From JAAYYY01 sp964579295 (GTDB lineage: Bacteria; Chloroflexota; Anaerolineae; Promineifilales; Promineifilaceae), in the NCBI GenBank assembly GCA_964579295.1, contig CAZOGK010000003.1, forward strand, positions 124,001 to 188,000: a stretch of 64,000 nucleotides of DNA. Reading direction: 5' to 3'. The notes beneath the pieces are model-generated. The model was not told where the DNA came from, did not search any database, and was given only the letters and a program-made list of their open reading frames with translations. A program made the translations under genes and the position numbers. Of the stretch, positions 24,799 through 32,723 are shown piece after piece; position 1 is the first letter of the stretch, and every line of letters begins with the position of its first letter.

Positions 24799-25800
24799 TC
24801 AGAAACCACGCAGGTACAAGAGGTACATGCCGAGTAGATAGACGACGATGATCGCCAGTGCATCGAGCTCAATGAATAGCATTCTGCGCTCGATGCGGGC
24901 AATGTTGCCGAATAGCGCCATCAGCGTCAGGAGAACGCCCAGCATGCCCACCATAGCAAAGTCGTCGCCTATATCGCTCAGGAAGCTGCCCCGCGTGTAG
25001 AAGAAGTCGGATACGCCCATGGCGAACATGTTAAATACGCTGGAGCCGAAGAGGTTCCCCACCGCCAGATCGACGGCGCCGATCCGGACTGCCGCCCAGG
25101 AAGCCAGCAGCTCGGGCAGGGAGGTCACCAGGCTTAGCAAGGCAGTACCCACGAAACTGTCGCCCAGTCCCGTCTGGGCGGCTATGTCGCTACTGGCGTT
25201 GACCAGAAGGGGCACCACCAGCACCAGAACGACTGTCGCGGCGGCAAAGCCAATTACGCCTCTTCGTAACGAAGGAAATGTCTCCGCTGGCTCTATCTGG
25301 ACGCCTGTACCCGTGGCCGCCGAGGTCTTGCTTTCCTGCTGCACCAGCCATACGCCGCCGAAATAGAGGGCGATGAGAATGAGACTCTCGATACCGACCC
25401 AGCCGATGACGATGCCCAGATCGGCCAGTACAAAGATGCTCGCCAGCGCTGTCAGCGCCGCCGCCAGCGCCGCCGTCAGTGCGTGCGTGATGGCCTGCGT
25501 CCGCAGGACCGGCACCTGGAAGTTGAGCAAATCGACGACAGCCAGCAAAGCCATATTCACCATATTGCTGCCGAAGAAGTTGCCGGCTGCCAGCTCCGGA
25601 GCGCCAATGCGAAAGGAGCTGATAGAAGCCATGAGCTCCGGCATTGAGGTCGCCCCGGCGAGGAAGATCGTCCCGACGAGCAGGCCGCCAAGGCCGGTAC
25701 GGACGGCAATGATGTCGCCGTACTTGGCGAGTTTGTTAGCAGCGAGGACGACGACGGCCGCGCTGGCCACGAACAGAAGCCACGGTAACCACGCTTCCAT
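24799..25800 (-). CDS. Na+/Ca2+-exchanger-like cation antiporter (CaCA family)
   Basis: 333 residues, about 10 membrane helices in two inverted halves. The two alpha-repeats are clear: FLAGATSMPELMASISSF then GNFFGSNMVNM in the first half, and LLSLVTSLPELLASWAAV then GNLFGSSVFNM in the second. They hold the ion-binding Glu and Ser/Thr residues. The protein exchanges Ca2+ or a similar cation for Na+ or H+. It is separated by 9 bases from a PII-like gene upstream, with which it is probably co-transcribed together with tyrA. Confidence 0.9.
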   Translation of the reverse strand: MEAWLPWLLFVASAAVVVLAANKLAKYGDIIAVRTGLGGLLVGTIFLAGATSMPELMASISSFRIGAPELAAGNFFGSNMVNMALLAVVDLLNFQVPVLRTQAITHALTAALAAALTALASIFVLADLGIVIGWVGIESLILIALYFGGVWLVQQESKTSAATGTGVQIEPAETFPSLRRGVIGFAAATVVLVLVVPLLVNASSDIAAQTGLGDSFVGTALLSLVTSLPELLASWAAVRIGAVDLAVGNLFGSSVFNMFAMGVSDFFYTRGSFLSDIGDDFAMVGMLGVLLTLMALFGNIARIERRMLFIELDALAIIVVYLLGMYLLYLRGF

Positions 25801-25809
25801 GCTGGTTCG

Positions 25810-26178
25810 TTATTCCGTCTCAGCCCTGTCCGGGCCTTCCGGGGCAGCCAATCCCCAGGCCTGGATGACGGGGACAGTAAAAATGATGCCGGTGTGAGGC
25901 TGGCGCAGGTCGCCGATGACCTGCTCCGTCGCCGCCACCGCTGCCTCCGCCAGCTTTAGCGAGTCGATAATCGCAAACAGAGTGTTATGGCCAATTCCGG
26001 CTTCGGCAAACATCCGGCTAAAGCCCATAAACATGGCGCTGGCTTCGGTGCGGCGCAATATCCGGTTCATTCCGGTGCTCTCCAGGATTGTTACGCCTTG
26101 CACGCCCGCCCCTGTCCAGGCCTGAAGCACGTCAGCTAGGTGGGTTCCGTCGTCCAGGACCATAATCAGCACATACAT
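25810..26178 (-). CDS. PII-like signalling-domain protein
   Basis: 122 residues resembling the PII/GlnB-like ferredoxin fold: MYVLIMVLDDGTHLADVLQA, then AGVQGVTILESTGMNR, and HTGIIFTVPVIQAWGL at the end, where GlnB proteins have a similar final strand. The T-loop Tyr of classical GlnB is not evident, so this is an atypical PII. Such proteins often bind nucleotides and control a neighbouring transporter, and here the neighbour is a cation antiporter. GGAGTG precedes the ATG; the gene starts 3 bases after the tyrA stop. Family placement is by motif only. Confidence 0.65.
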   Translation of the reverse strand: MYVLIMVLDDGTHLADVLQAWTGAGVQGVTILESTGMNRILRRTEASAMFMGFSRMFAEAGIGHNTLFAIIDSLKLAEAAVAATEQVIGDLRQPHTGIIFTVPVIQAWGLAAPEGPDRAETE

Positions 26179-26181
26179 CAG

Positions 26182-27135
26182 TCACTCCTCTAGCCGAAAC
26201 CCGGCCTGCTTATCTTGGGGGCAATCTTCAGCGGGGCCAGCCTTACCCGGCGGCGCGGTCGAGCCCGGCTCTTTGGCGGCGCGATAGGCTGTGTGTTCGG
26301 CGCGCCGCGCGGCCAGCCACTGGTAGAGCCCCTCGCCATCGCCGCGCTCGAGAAGCTCGTAGATTTCGTCAAGGCGGCGACGGTAGCTACTCAGCGCGGT
26401 CAGAATGGCGTCGCGATTGGTGAGAGCGGTGTCCCGCAGCATCAGCGGGTTGCTGCCCGCGAGGCGGGTTGTGTCGCGCAGGCCGCCGGCGCTGACCTGC
26501 CACAGCCGCTCGTCCGTCGCGGCGATGCTGGCTGCCTCGGCGAGCAGGGCGGCAGCGGCGAAGGCGGGCAGATGGCTGGAATGCGCCACCATCCAGTCGT
26601 GGACTTGGGCGTCCAGCCAGAGCGCGCGGGCGCCCAGGGCGGCAACCAGCTCCTCGGCCACAGCCTCGGCCCGCGCATCGGTGCGCGCGCTGCGGCAGAG
26701 CACAAAGGTTTGGTCGCGAAATAGACCGCCCTCGGCAGCCTGAAGTCCCGACACTTCCTTGCCGCACATAGGGTGGCCACCCACGGCCTGGAAGGCTGGC
26801 GGCAGTTGATCCATCGCGGCGACAATAGCAGCCTTGGCGCTGCCCAGGTCGAGGACCAGGCAGCCGTCCGGGCGGACATCAGGAAGCTGAGCCAACATGG
26901 CGAGAATGGCGCTCACCGGCGCAGCCAGCGCCACCAGCGTCGCTCCGTGCACGGCAGCCGCGAAATCGTCGCTTACCGCGTCCACGAGCCCCCGCTCCAG
27001 CGCCATGTTCCGGGTTGCTTCGTCGGGATCGACCCCGACCAGCCGAAGCGGCTGCTGGCCCAGCGCCAGGGCCAGCGAGCCGCCCATCAGCCCGAGGCCG
27101 GCAATCGCCACAGTGCTACCCTGGAGAAGGTCCAT
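26182..27135 (-). CDS. tyrA: prephenate dehydrogenase
   Basis: 317 residues. NAD-dependent conversion of prephenate to 4-hydroxyphenylpyruvate in tyrosine synthesis. Rossmann motif GLGLMGGSLALAL is at residue 13, followed by VGGHPMCGKEVSG near 117, the helical region with HSSHLPAF, and AGGLRDTTRLAGSNP. There is no ACT domain, so feedback control is not evident; the last 35 residues are low complexity. It is the first gene of a unit with the PII-like and antiporter genes. The ATG lies 6 bases after a perfect TATAAT, implying a leaderless message. Confidence 0.92.
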   Translation of the reverse strand: MDLLQGSTVAIAGLGLMGGSLALALGQQPLRLVGVDPDEATRNMALERGLVDAVSDDFAAAVHGATLVALAAPVSAILAMLAQLPDVRPDGCLVLDLGSAKAAIVAAMDQLPPAFQAVGGHPMCGKEVSGLQAAEGGLFRDQTFVLCRSARTDARAEAVAEELVAALGARALWLDAQVHDWMVAHSSHLPAFAAAALLAEAASIAATDERLWQVSAGGLRDTTRLAGSNPLMLRDTALTNRDAILTALSSYRRRLDEIYELLERGDGEGLYQWLAARRAEHTAYRAAKEPGSTAPPGKAGPAEDCPQDKQAGFRLEE

Positions 27136-27141
27136 GGCGTC

Positions 27142-27147
27142 ATTATA
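27142..27147 (-). promoter_or_regulatory. -10 box of tyrA, predicted leaderless start
   Basis: TATAAT on the minus strand (27147-27142) with only GACGCC between it and the tyrA ATG at 27135. With normal -10 to start distance, transcription begins at the A of the ATG. No -35 consensus is seen at 16-18 bases. Confidence 0.6.
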
Positions 27148-27186
27148 GCGCGCCGCGTCTTGATTCGCCTCGCCGCCGATTCGTGT

Positions 27187-27192
27187 TACAAT
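27187..27192 (+). promoter_or_regulatory. candidate -10 box of the glyA-gcvT fusion gene
   Basis: TACAAT (27187-27192), 65 bases before the ATG at 27258. A TTGATT occurs 21 bases further upstream, too far for a standard spacer. No glycine-riboswitch-like structure fits into the roughly 60-base leader. Confidence 0.35.
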
Positions 27193-27257
27193 CCGGCGTT
27201 AGGGGGCGCCTTAGAAAAGTGTTAACATCCCGACTATCTCAGTGAGGTAAATAGCAC

Positions 27258-30200
27258 ATGCCTGAAGACTTTATCGTCGATGGCGCCCTCGCTGACCTCG
27301 ATCCTCGCCTTGACGATTTGCTTGCCCGTGAGGACCGCCGCCAGCAGGAAACCATCATCCTCATTCCTTCCGAAAGTATATCGCCAGATGCCGTCCGCGA
27401 GGCGATGAGCAGCCAGTTTGCCAACATCTATGCAGAAGGCTACCCGCGGGAAGCGAGCCGCCTGCTGCAAGAGGACGAGATACTCGACGTCGAGCGCGAG
27501 CTGGCCCATTATCGCCGCAACAGCGACCCTCGTTACTACAAGGGCGTTGAGTACGCGGATATTCTGGAAGCGCTGGCGCGGCGGCGCGCGGCTGAGCTGT
27601 TCGCCGCCAACGGGCTCCCGGCCGACCGGCTTTTCGTCAACGTGCAGCCGCTCAGCGGCGCCCCGGCGAACAACGCTGTCTATTCGGCCCTGATCGAGCC
27701 CGGCGATACCATCCTCGGCATGGATCTGAATGCCGGCGGGCATCTGACCCACGGCAGCCCGGTCAACCGCTCCGGCAAGATCTACCAGGCTGTCAGCTAT
27801 GGGGTAGATCGGGAATCGGGCCGCATTGACTTTGATGCCGTCGCCCGCCTGGCCGAAGAAACCAGACCGCGCATTATCATCGCCGGCTACTCAGCCTATC
27901 CGTTCAGCGTCGACTGGCAGCGCTTTCGCGAAATCGCCAGCAGCGTTGGGGCATACTTGCTGGCAGACATCTCCCACATCTCCGGCCTCATTGCCGCCGG
28001 CGTCCATCCCAGCCCCATTGGCATCGCCGACATCGTGACCAGCACCACGCATAAGAGCCTTTGCGGCCCGCGCGGGGCGATTATCATTACCCACCGCGCC
28101 GACCTGGCGCGCAAGCTCGACCGGGCCGTCTTCCCCGGCGAGCAGGGCGGCCCGCACATGAACACGGTTGCCGCCATGGCCGTCGCCTTTAAGCTGGCGC
28201 GCAGCGAGCAGTTCCAGGAGCTGCAGCGGCGGATTGTGGCCAACGCCGCCCGGCTGGCGGAACAGCTTGCCGCGCGCGGCCTGAGCGTCGTCGGCGGCGG
28301 CAGCGAGACGCACCTGCTGCTCGTGGATGTGCGCCAGAGCGTCAGCCACAAGGGCGTGTCGCTCACCGGTGACATGGCCGCCCGTATCCTTGACCTGGCG
28401 GGCATCGTTACCAACCGTAACACGATTCCCGGCGACAGCAACGCCTTCGCCGCCTCCGGCATCCGCCTCGGCACCGTCTGGATCAGCCAGCTTGGCTATG
28501 GCCCGGCCGAGGTAGATCGCCTGGCGGAAGCAATGGCCGGCCTGCTCCTTGACGCTCGCCCCTTCGCCTATGCGGCTATGGGCGGCAAGTCCCTGCTGCG
28601 GGCCAAGATCAGCTACCAGGCGCTGCAGGAAGCGCGCCAGATCGTGGGCGAGCTGACCGGCGCGGCGCCGGCGCCCGCGCAGCATAGCAGCCTCTTAATC
28701 CGCGGCGAAGCGGCGACCGAATTCCTCAACCATGCCCTGAGCAGCGACGTGCTTGGGCTCGCCGTGGGCGAGGCGCAACCGTCGCACCTCTTCGGCGACG
28801 CGATTGACGCCGACGCCAATCTCTACCGCAGCGCCGAGGATGAGTACGAGCTGCGCTTTGCCGATGCGGCGACGGCTGCCGCGGCCGGCGACTGGCTGCG
28901 GGCGCTCTCCGACGGATTTGTCCAGTTTGACGATCTCTACGCTAAGCTGGCCGGTCCCGTCGTCGTCCTGGCCGTCCCGCCCAGCGAGGAGATCGCCGAG
29001 CCGGCCGGCACGGAAAGCGCCTTTGCTATGAGCAAGCCTTACTTTGTGGGCCACGAGCGGCGCGAGGCGACGGCTGAAGCCCTGCCGCCCTTTAGCTGGG
29101 AAGAAGGTACAGGCGACGAGCTACGCCGCACGACCCTTTACGAGACGCACGTGGCCCTGGGGGCGCGCATGGTCCCGTTTGGCGGCTGGGAGATGCCCGT
29201 CTGGTATTCCTCGGTCACCGAGGAGCATCAGGCGGTACGCGAGGCGGCCGGCCTGTTCGACGTCAGCCACATGGGCGTGCTGGAAGTGAGCGGCCCATAC
29301 GCAGCGGAGTTCTTGAATCTCGTCGCCACCAACGACGTCGGTCCGCTCGCCATCGGCGAATCACACTATAGCCAGTTCCTCTCGCCGAGCGGCAGCGTCA
29401 TCGACGATCTGCTCGTCTACCGGCGCGGGCCCGAGCAGTATATGCTGGTCGTCAACGCGTCTAACAACGACAAGGATTGGGCCTGGCTAACCGCGGTAAA
29501 TGAAGGGCGTGTGTGCATCGACGAGGAGCGCCCCTGGGTCCGGCTGCAGCATCCGGCAACGCTGCGCGACCTGCGTGATCCGCAGTGGGGCGACGAGCGG
29601 CGCGTCGACCTGGCGCTGCAGGGGCCGCGCTCGCGCGACATTCTGCTGGCCCTGACCGAGGACGGCGACCTGGCTGCGCGCATCAAGGCCCTGCCCTGGG
29701 CTGGGCTGACCGAAGGCAACCTCGGCGGCTTCGACGTGATCATCTCGCGCACCGGCTATACCGGCGAGCGCGTGGCCTATGAGCTGTTTGTCCATCCGGA
29801 TCGGGCGCCGGCCCTCTGGCAGCGCCTGCTGGAAGTCGGCGAACCGCTCGGCCTCAAGCCCATTGGCCTGGCCGCGCGCGACAGCACCCGCACCGAAGCC
29901 GGCCTGCCGCTCTACGGCCATGAGATGGCTGGCCCGCTCGACCTGAACCCGGCCGAGGCCGGCTTTGGCAGCTACGGGAAGCTATGGAAGCCATTCTTTA
30001 TCGGCCGCGATGCCTTCATCGCCCGCGAGGAGAGCCGCGCGCGGGTCGTAACGCGCTTCCGCATGAACGAGAAGGCAGTACGCCGGCCGGAGCTGGGCGA
30101 CCCGGTTCTGGATCGGCGCGGCAAAATCGTGGGCGCGGTCACCAGCTGCGCGATCGACAGTGAGGGATACCTGTTAGGCCAGGCCGTGCTACCGTTCGAC

Positions 30201-30353
30201 CTGCAGGAGCCGGGAACACAGATAGCCATCTACCAGCTTGGCGGCGGCTCCCGCTCGTTGCGCCTGCCAAACAGCCTGGAGGTAGGCCAGCGCATGCCCA
30301 TCCCGGACAGCGCCACGGTGCTCTCCCGCTTCCCGTCGCGCAAGAAAAGCTAG
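27258..30353 (+). CDS. fusion of serine hydroxymethyltransferase (GlyA) and glycine-cleavage T protein (GcvT)
   Basis: 1031 residues in one uninterrupted frame. Residues 1-465 are serine hydroxymethyltransferase: AEGYP at 59, the PLP lysine K266 in TSTTHKSLCGPRG, and ASGIRLGT near 399. Residues 64-91 are an insertion before the conserved RYYKG. Residues 478-560 resemble the N-terminal part of GcvT but are degenerate. Residues 621-1031 are a full aminomethyltransferase: GGWEMPVWY, VIDDLLVY with the folate-site Asp, RTGYTGE, and ARDSTRTEAGLPLYGHEM. Both enzymes use 5,10-methylene-tetrahydrofolate and glycine or serine, so the fusion would channel one-carbon units. No gcvH or gcvP gene is in the window. 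Confidence 0.93.
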   Translation: MPEDFIVDGALADLDPRLDDLLAREDRRQQETIILIPSESISPDAVREAMSSQFANIYAEGYPREASRLLQEDEILDVERELAHYRRNSDPRYYKGVEYADILEALARRRAAELFAANGLPADRLFVNVQPLSGAPANNAVYSALIEPGDTILGMDLNAGGHLTHGSPVNRSGKIYQAVSYGVDRESGRIDFDAVARLAEETRPRIIIAGYSAYPFSVDWQRFREIASSVGAYLLADISHISGLIAAGVHPSPIGIADIVTSTTHKSLCGPRGAIIITHRADLARKLDRAVFPGEQGGPHMNTVAAMAVAFKLARSEQFQELQRRIVANAARLAEQLAARGLSVVGGGSETHLLLVDVRQSVSHKGVSLTGDMAARILDLAGIVTNRNTIPGDSNAFAASGIRLGTVWISQLGYGPAEVDRLAEAMAGLLLDARPFAYAAMGGKSLLRAKISYQALQEARQIVGELTGAAPAPAQHSSLLIRGEAATEFLNHALSSDVLGLAVGEAQPSHLFGDAIDADANLYRSAEDEYELRFADAATAAAAGDWLRALSDGFVQFDDLYAKLAGPVVVLAVPPSEEIAEPAGTESAFAMSKPYFVGHERREATAEALPPFSWEEGTGDELRRTTLYETHVALGARMVPFGGWEMPVWYSSVTEEHQAVREAAGLFDVSHMGVLEVSGPYAAEFLNLVATNDVGPLAIGESHYSQFLSPSGSVIDDLLVYRRGPEQYMLVVNASNNDKDWAWLTAVNEGRVCIDEERPWVRLQHPATLRDLRDPQWGDERRVDLALQGPRSRDILLALTEDGDLAARIKALPWAGLTEGNLGGFDVIISRTGYTGERVAYELFVHPDRAPALWQRLLEVGEPLGLKPIGLAARDSTRTEAGLPLYGHEMAGPLDLNPAEAGFGSYGKLWKPFFIGRDAFIAREESRARVVTRFRMNEKAVRRPELGDPVLDRRGKIVGAVTSCAIDSEGYLLGQAVLPFDLQEPGTQIAIYQLGGGSRSLRLPNSLEVGQRMPIPDSATVLSRFPSRKKS
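28689..28937 (+). repeat. internal degenerate copy of the GcvT N-terminal module
   Basis: Residues 478-560 of the fusion align with residues 672-756 of its own GcvT part. Compare RGEAATEFLNHALSSDVLGL with SGPYAAEFLNLVATNDVGPL, then LAVGEAQPSHLF with LAIGESHYSQFL, and AIDADANLYRSAEDEYEL with VIDDLLVYRRGPEQYML. The segment lacks the remaining GcvT domains. It looks like a diverged partial duplication serving as linker or a second folate-binding surface. Confidence 0.65.
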
Positions 30354-30363
30354 ACCCGTGAGT

Positions 30364-30413
30364 GCCAGCGGGCCGGCTGGGAAGCCGGCCGGCCCGCTGG
30401 CTCCTGGGATTTT
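30364..30413 (+). terminator. terminator after the glyA-gcvT fusion
   Basis: Outer stem GCCAGCGGG/CCCGCTGGC and inner stem CCGGCT/AGCCGG with a GGGA loop (30364-30401) form a very stable hairpin. A short TTTT follows at 30410. It is positioned 10 bases past the stop codon. Confidence 0.6.
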
Positions 30414-30427
30414 CGCCGCTTACGTTT

Positions 30428-30433
30428 TATAAT
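30428..30433 (+). promoter_or_regulatory. -10 box of the phosphoribosyltransferase gene
   Basis: TATAAT at 30428-30433, 38 bases before the GTG start at 30472. No good -35 is found at 16-18 bases. GAGGAAAG gives the ribosome site. Confidence 0.5.
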
Positions 30434-30471
30434 ATTCTTTCTGTGCCATTTCGCCGTGTGAGGAAAGTTCC

Positions 30472-30990
30472 GTGCGTCGTGAAGTCTTAACCTGGTCCGA
30501 CGTCGATAAGCTGATCGACTATCTCGTTCCCCAGATTCGCGGGCAGTACGATTCGATGGTGATCATCACCCGCGGTGGTCTGGTACCCGGCGGCATGCTC
30601 GCCGAGGCGCTGAACATCACCTATATTCTGACAGCATCTGTCCGCTTCCCGGCCGACTTCCCCGGCGACTTTTCCGGCATCGGCAGCACGCACCCGGAGA
30701 ATCGCTACGCTATCCCTGAGTTCATTGGCTTCCCGGCCGACGAGCTGTTGGAAGGCCGGCGCATCCTGGTCGTCGACGACGTCTGGACGCGCGGGCGCAA
30801 TATCGTCACCGTCTCCAAGCGCATCGACGCCGCCGGTGGGCTGCCGGACTCCTGCGTGCTCCACTATAAGCCAGCCTCGTCGCTTTACCCGGGGCATACG
30901 CCTACCTACTACGCCGCCGTCAGCGACGCCTACATCATCTATCCCTGGGAGATTGACCGCGGGCCCGAAGTCCTGGGTCAGTGGAATTGA
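30472..30990 (+). CDS. phosphoribosyltransferase (purine/xanthine-type)
   Basis: 172 residues, GTG start with GAGGAAAG 4 bases upstream. Type I PRTase fold: the PRPP-binding motif ILVVDDVWTRGRN near residue 98 and the early loop ITRGGLVPGG near 32. Enzymes of this kind attach PRPP to hypoxanthine, guanine or xanthine, salvaging free bases, although some members bind PRPP for regulation. The aromatic C-terminal PWEIDRGPE resembles xanthine/hypoxanthine PRTases. It could link to the purine transporter 10 kb upstream, but they are not co-transcribed. Confidence 0.82.
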   Translation: MRREVLTWSDVDKLIDYLVPQIRGQYDSMVIITRGGLVPGGMLAEALNITYILTASVRFPADFPGDFSGIGSTHPENRYAIPEFIGFPADELLEGRRILVVDDVWTRGRNIVTVSKRIDAAGGLPDSCVLHYKPASSLYPGHTPTYYAAVSDAYIIYPWEIDRGPEVLGQWN

Positions 30991-31091
30991 TTGCCAGCGT
31001 CACCGGACGGTGGCCAATGGCGCCGCCGTTCGCCGCAGGCCGGCCACAGGCGCGCTAAGCCGATTCTTATGGTTGCGCTCCCTCTACCTGT

Positions 31092-31097
31092 TATAAT
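31092..31097 (+). promoter_or_regulatory. -10 box of the SRP RNA gene
   Basis: TATAAT at 31092-31097, about 25 bases before the base of the SRP RNA helix (31123). Predicted start is near 31104. There is no clear -35. Confidence 0.55.
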
Positions 31098-31122
31098 CAG
31101 AGACGCAATCGTGTCCGGTCGA

Positions 31123-31272
31123 CAATGTGTCTATGAGACCGGTGGTGACTGGGTCCCTGGCGGCGAGGGCCGTCGAACCGGGTCAGATCCGGAAGGAAGC
31201 AGCCCTAAGGCGTCTCCCTCGGGTGCCCAGGATCACCTGGTAGCCATCGGTTTCGTGGACACATTGACTTTT
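31123..31272 (+). ncRNA. ffs: signal recognition particle RNA (4.5S type, extended rod)
   Basis: The universally conserved SRP tip GGTCAG-ATCCGGAAGGAAGCAGCC lies at 31181-31203 with the GGAA tetraloop at 31191-31194. The flanks close into a long rod: 31123-31131 pairs perfectly with 31258-31266, and 31132-31145 with 31244-31257 (14 pairs including G-T wobbles). CTGGG/CCCAG continue inward. A TTTT run at 31269-31272 ends the gene. The rod is about 144 nt, longer than the 114-nt E. coli RNA, and no Alu domain is evident. It binds Ffh (55542-56888) to target membrane proteins. Confidence 0.92.
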
Positions 31273-31298
31273 CCAGGCAGCCGTCTCTGCTGGCGCCC

Positions 31299-32723
31299 AT
31301 GACGGCAATCACCCCTCTGCCCGGCCTCCCCCGTTGGGGTCTTCTCATCCTGGCTATCCTCACCCTGTTTGGCGCGCTGGCCGCCGGCTATATGGCCGTG
31401 CAGCCTTCGTATACCGTCTACGTGGACGGCGCGCCGCAGCGGGTCAGCGGCAGCTACGAGACGGTAGCTGAGGTGCTGGCTGCCGCCGGCGTCACCGTCC
31501 GTCCCGAGGATCGTGTCGTGCCCGGCCCCGGCGCGGCTGCGTCGGCCGAAGAAGCGATCCAGGTGCTGCGGGCCAGTCCGGTAACCGTGCGCACGGAAGC
31601 CGGCAGCAAGACCTATTGGAGCCAGCAGCACACGGTGGGCGCCTTCATGGCCGAAGCCGGCATTCAGGTGGATCGCACCGATCAGCTGAGCGGAGATGGT
31701 CAGCCAATCGCCTTTGCCGCGCTGGAGAGCACGTCGTTGCCCGATGTCCTGGAGATTGGCAATTTTGTCACCGTGACCATCGAGGACGGCGAGCGCCAGC
31801 AATCGCTGCGCACGGCCGCGCAGACGGTGGGCGCCGTGCTGCAGGAAGCGGGGATTACTATTTACGCGGCCGACGGCGTTGAGCCGCCGCTCGGAGCCTG
31901 GCTGGCGCCGGGCATGGCGATCCACGTGCGGCGCTCGATGCCGCTCACCATTCGCGTCGATGGGCGCGTCATCCAGACACGCAGCCACCACCGTAACGCC
32001 CGCGATGTCCTGGCGGAAGCGGGTATCGGCCTCGTCGGCCTCGACTATGTGCGCCCTGGTCCGGAGACGAATCTCCAGCCGGGCGCTACCCTCGAGGTGG
32101 TGCGCGTCACCGAAGATTTCCGCCTGGAGGACCAGCCAATTGCTTACGAGACGCGCTGGCAGCCAACCGACCAGCTGGAGATTGACAACCGGGCGCTGTT
32201 GCAGAGCGGCGTGCCCGGCATCTTGCGCCAGCGCATCCGCGTGCGTTACGAGAACGGCGTGGAAGTGAGCCAGATGCCGGATGCGCAATGGGTGGCGCGC
32301 GAGCCGCTTGACGAAATCATCGGTTACGGCACACAAATCACGGTGCGCGCCGTGGAAACGCCGGAGGGATTTCTCGAATACTGGCGCGTCGTTCGCATGC
32401 GCGTTACCTCGTATACGGCCGCCAGCTCCGGCAAACCGCCGGACCATCCAGCCTACGGCATCACGGCCAGCGGGCTGCAGGCGGGTACGGGCATCGTGGC
32501 GGTGGACCCGCGCGTGGTGCCGTTCCGGACCTGGCTCTACGTGCCGGGTTACGGCGCGGCCTATGCCGGGGACACGGGCGGCGGCGTCAAAGGTCGCTGG
32601 GTCGACCTCGGCTACAGCCCGGGCGAGTACAAAAGCTGGTCTGGCTACGTAGACGTCTACTACCTGACCCCGGTCCCTGAACCAGACGACATCAACTACC
32701 TCATCCCCACCACGCTGCCCTGA
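31299..32723 (+). CDS. YabE-like cell-wall protein with DUF348, G5 and 3D domains
   Basis: 474 residues. A membrane anchor lies at about 13-33. Three DUF348 (ubiquitin-like) repeats follow, each opening like YTVYVDGAPQRV with ETVAEVLAAAGV. A G5-type segment is near 285-355 and a C-terminal 3D domain holds the catalytic-type Asp residues (VDPRVVPFRTWLYVPGYG, then AGDTGGGVKGRWVDLGY). 3D domains occur in lytic transglycosylases, so a peptidoglycan-cleaving role in growth or resuscitation is likely. It overlaps ksgA by one base; the yabE-ksgA order is also found in Bacillus. Confidence 0.88.
   Translation: MTAITPLPGLPRWGLLILAILTLFGALAAGYMAVQPSYTVYVDGAPQRVSGSYETVAEVLAAAGVTVRPEDRVVPGPGAAASAEEAIQVLRASPVTVRTEAGSKTYWSQQHTVGAFMAEAGIQVDRTDQLSGDGQPIAFAALESTSLPDVLEIGNFVTVTIEDGERQQSLRTAAQTVGAVLQEAGITIYAADGVEPPLGAWLAPGMAIHVRRSMPLTIRVDGRVIQTRSHHRNARDVLAEAGIGLVGLDYVRPGPETNLQPGATLEVVRVTEDFRLEDQPIAYETRWQPTDQLEIDNRALLQSGVPGILRQRIRVRYENGVEVSQMPDAQWVAREPLDEIIGYGTQITVRAVETPEGFLEYWRVVRMRVTSYTAASSGKPPDHPAYGITASGLQAGTGIVAVDPRVVPFRTWLYVPGYGAAYAGDTGGGVKGRWVDLGYSPGEYKSWSGYVDVYYLTPVPEPDDINYLIPTTLP

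Noticed and set aside
27193..27257. Possible glycine riboswitch before the GlyA-GcvT fusion
   Set aside because: The leader is only about 60 bases, too short for the aptamer, and the core motif is absent.
30991..31302. 103-codon plus-strand frame following the phosphoribosyltransferase
   Set aside because: It runs straight through the SRP RNA gene; the sequence is explained by RNA structure.
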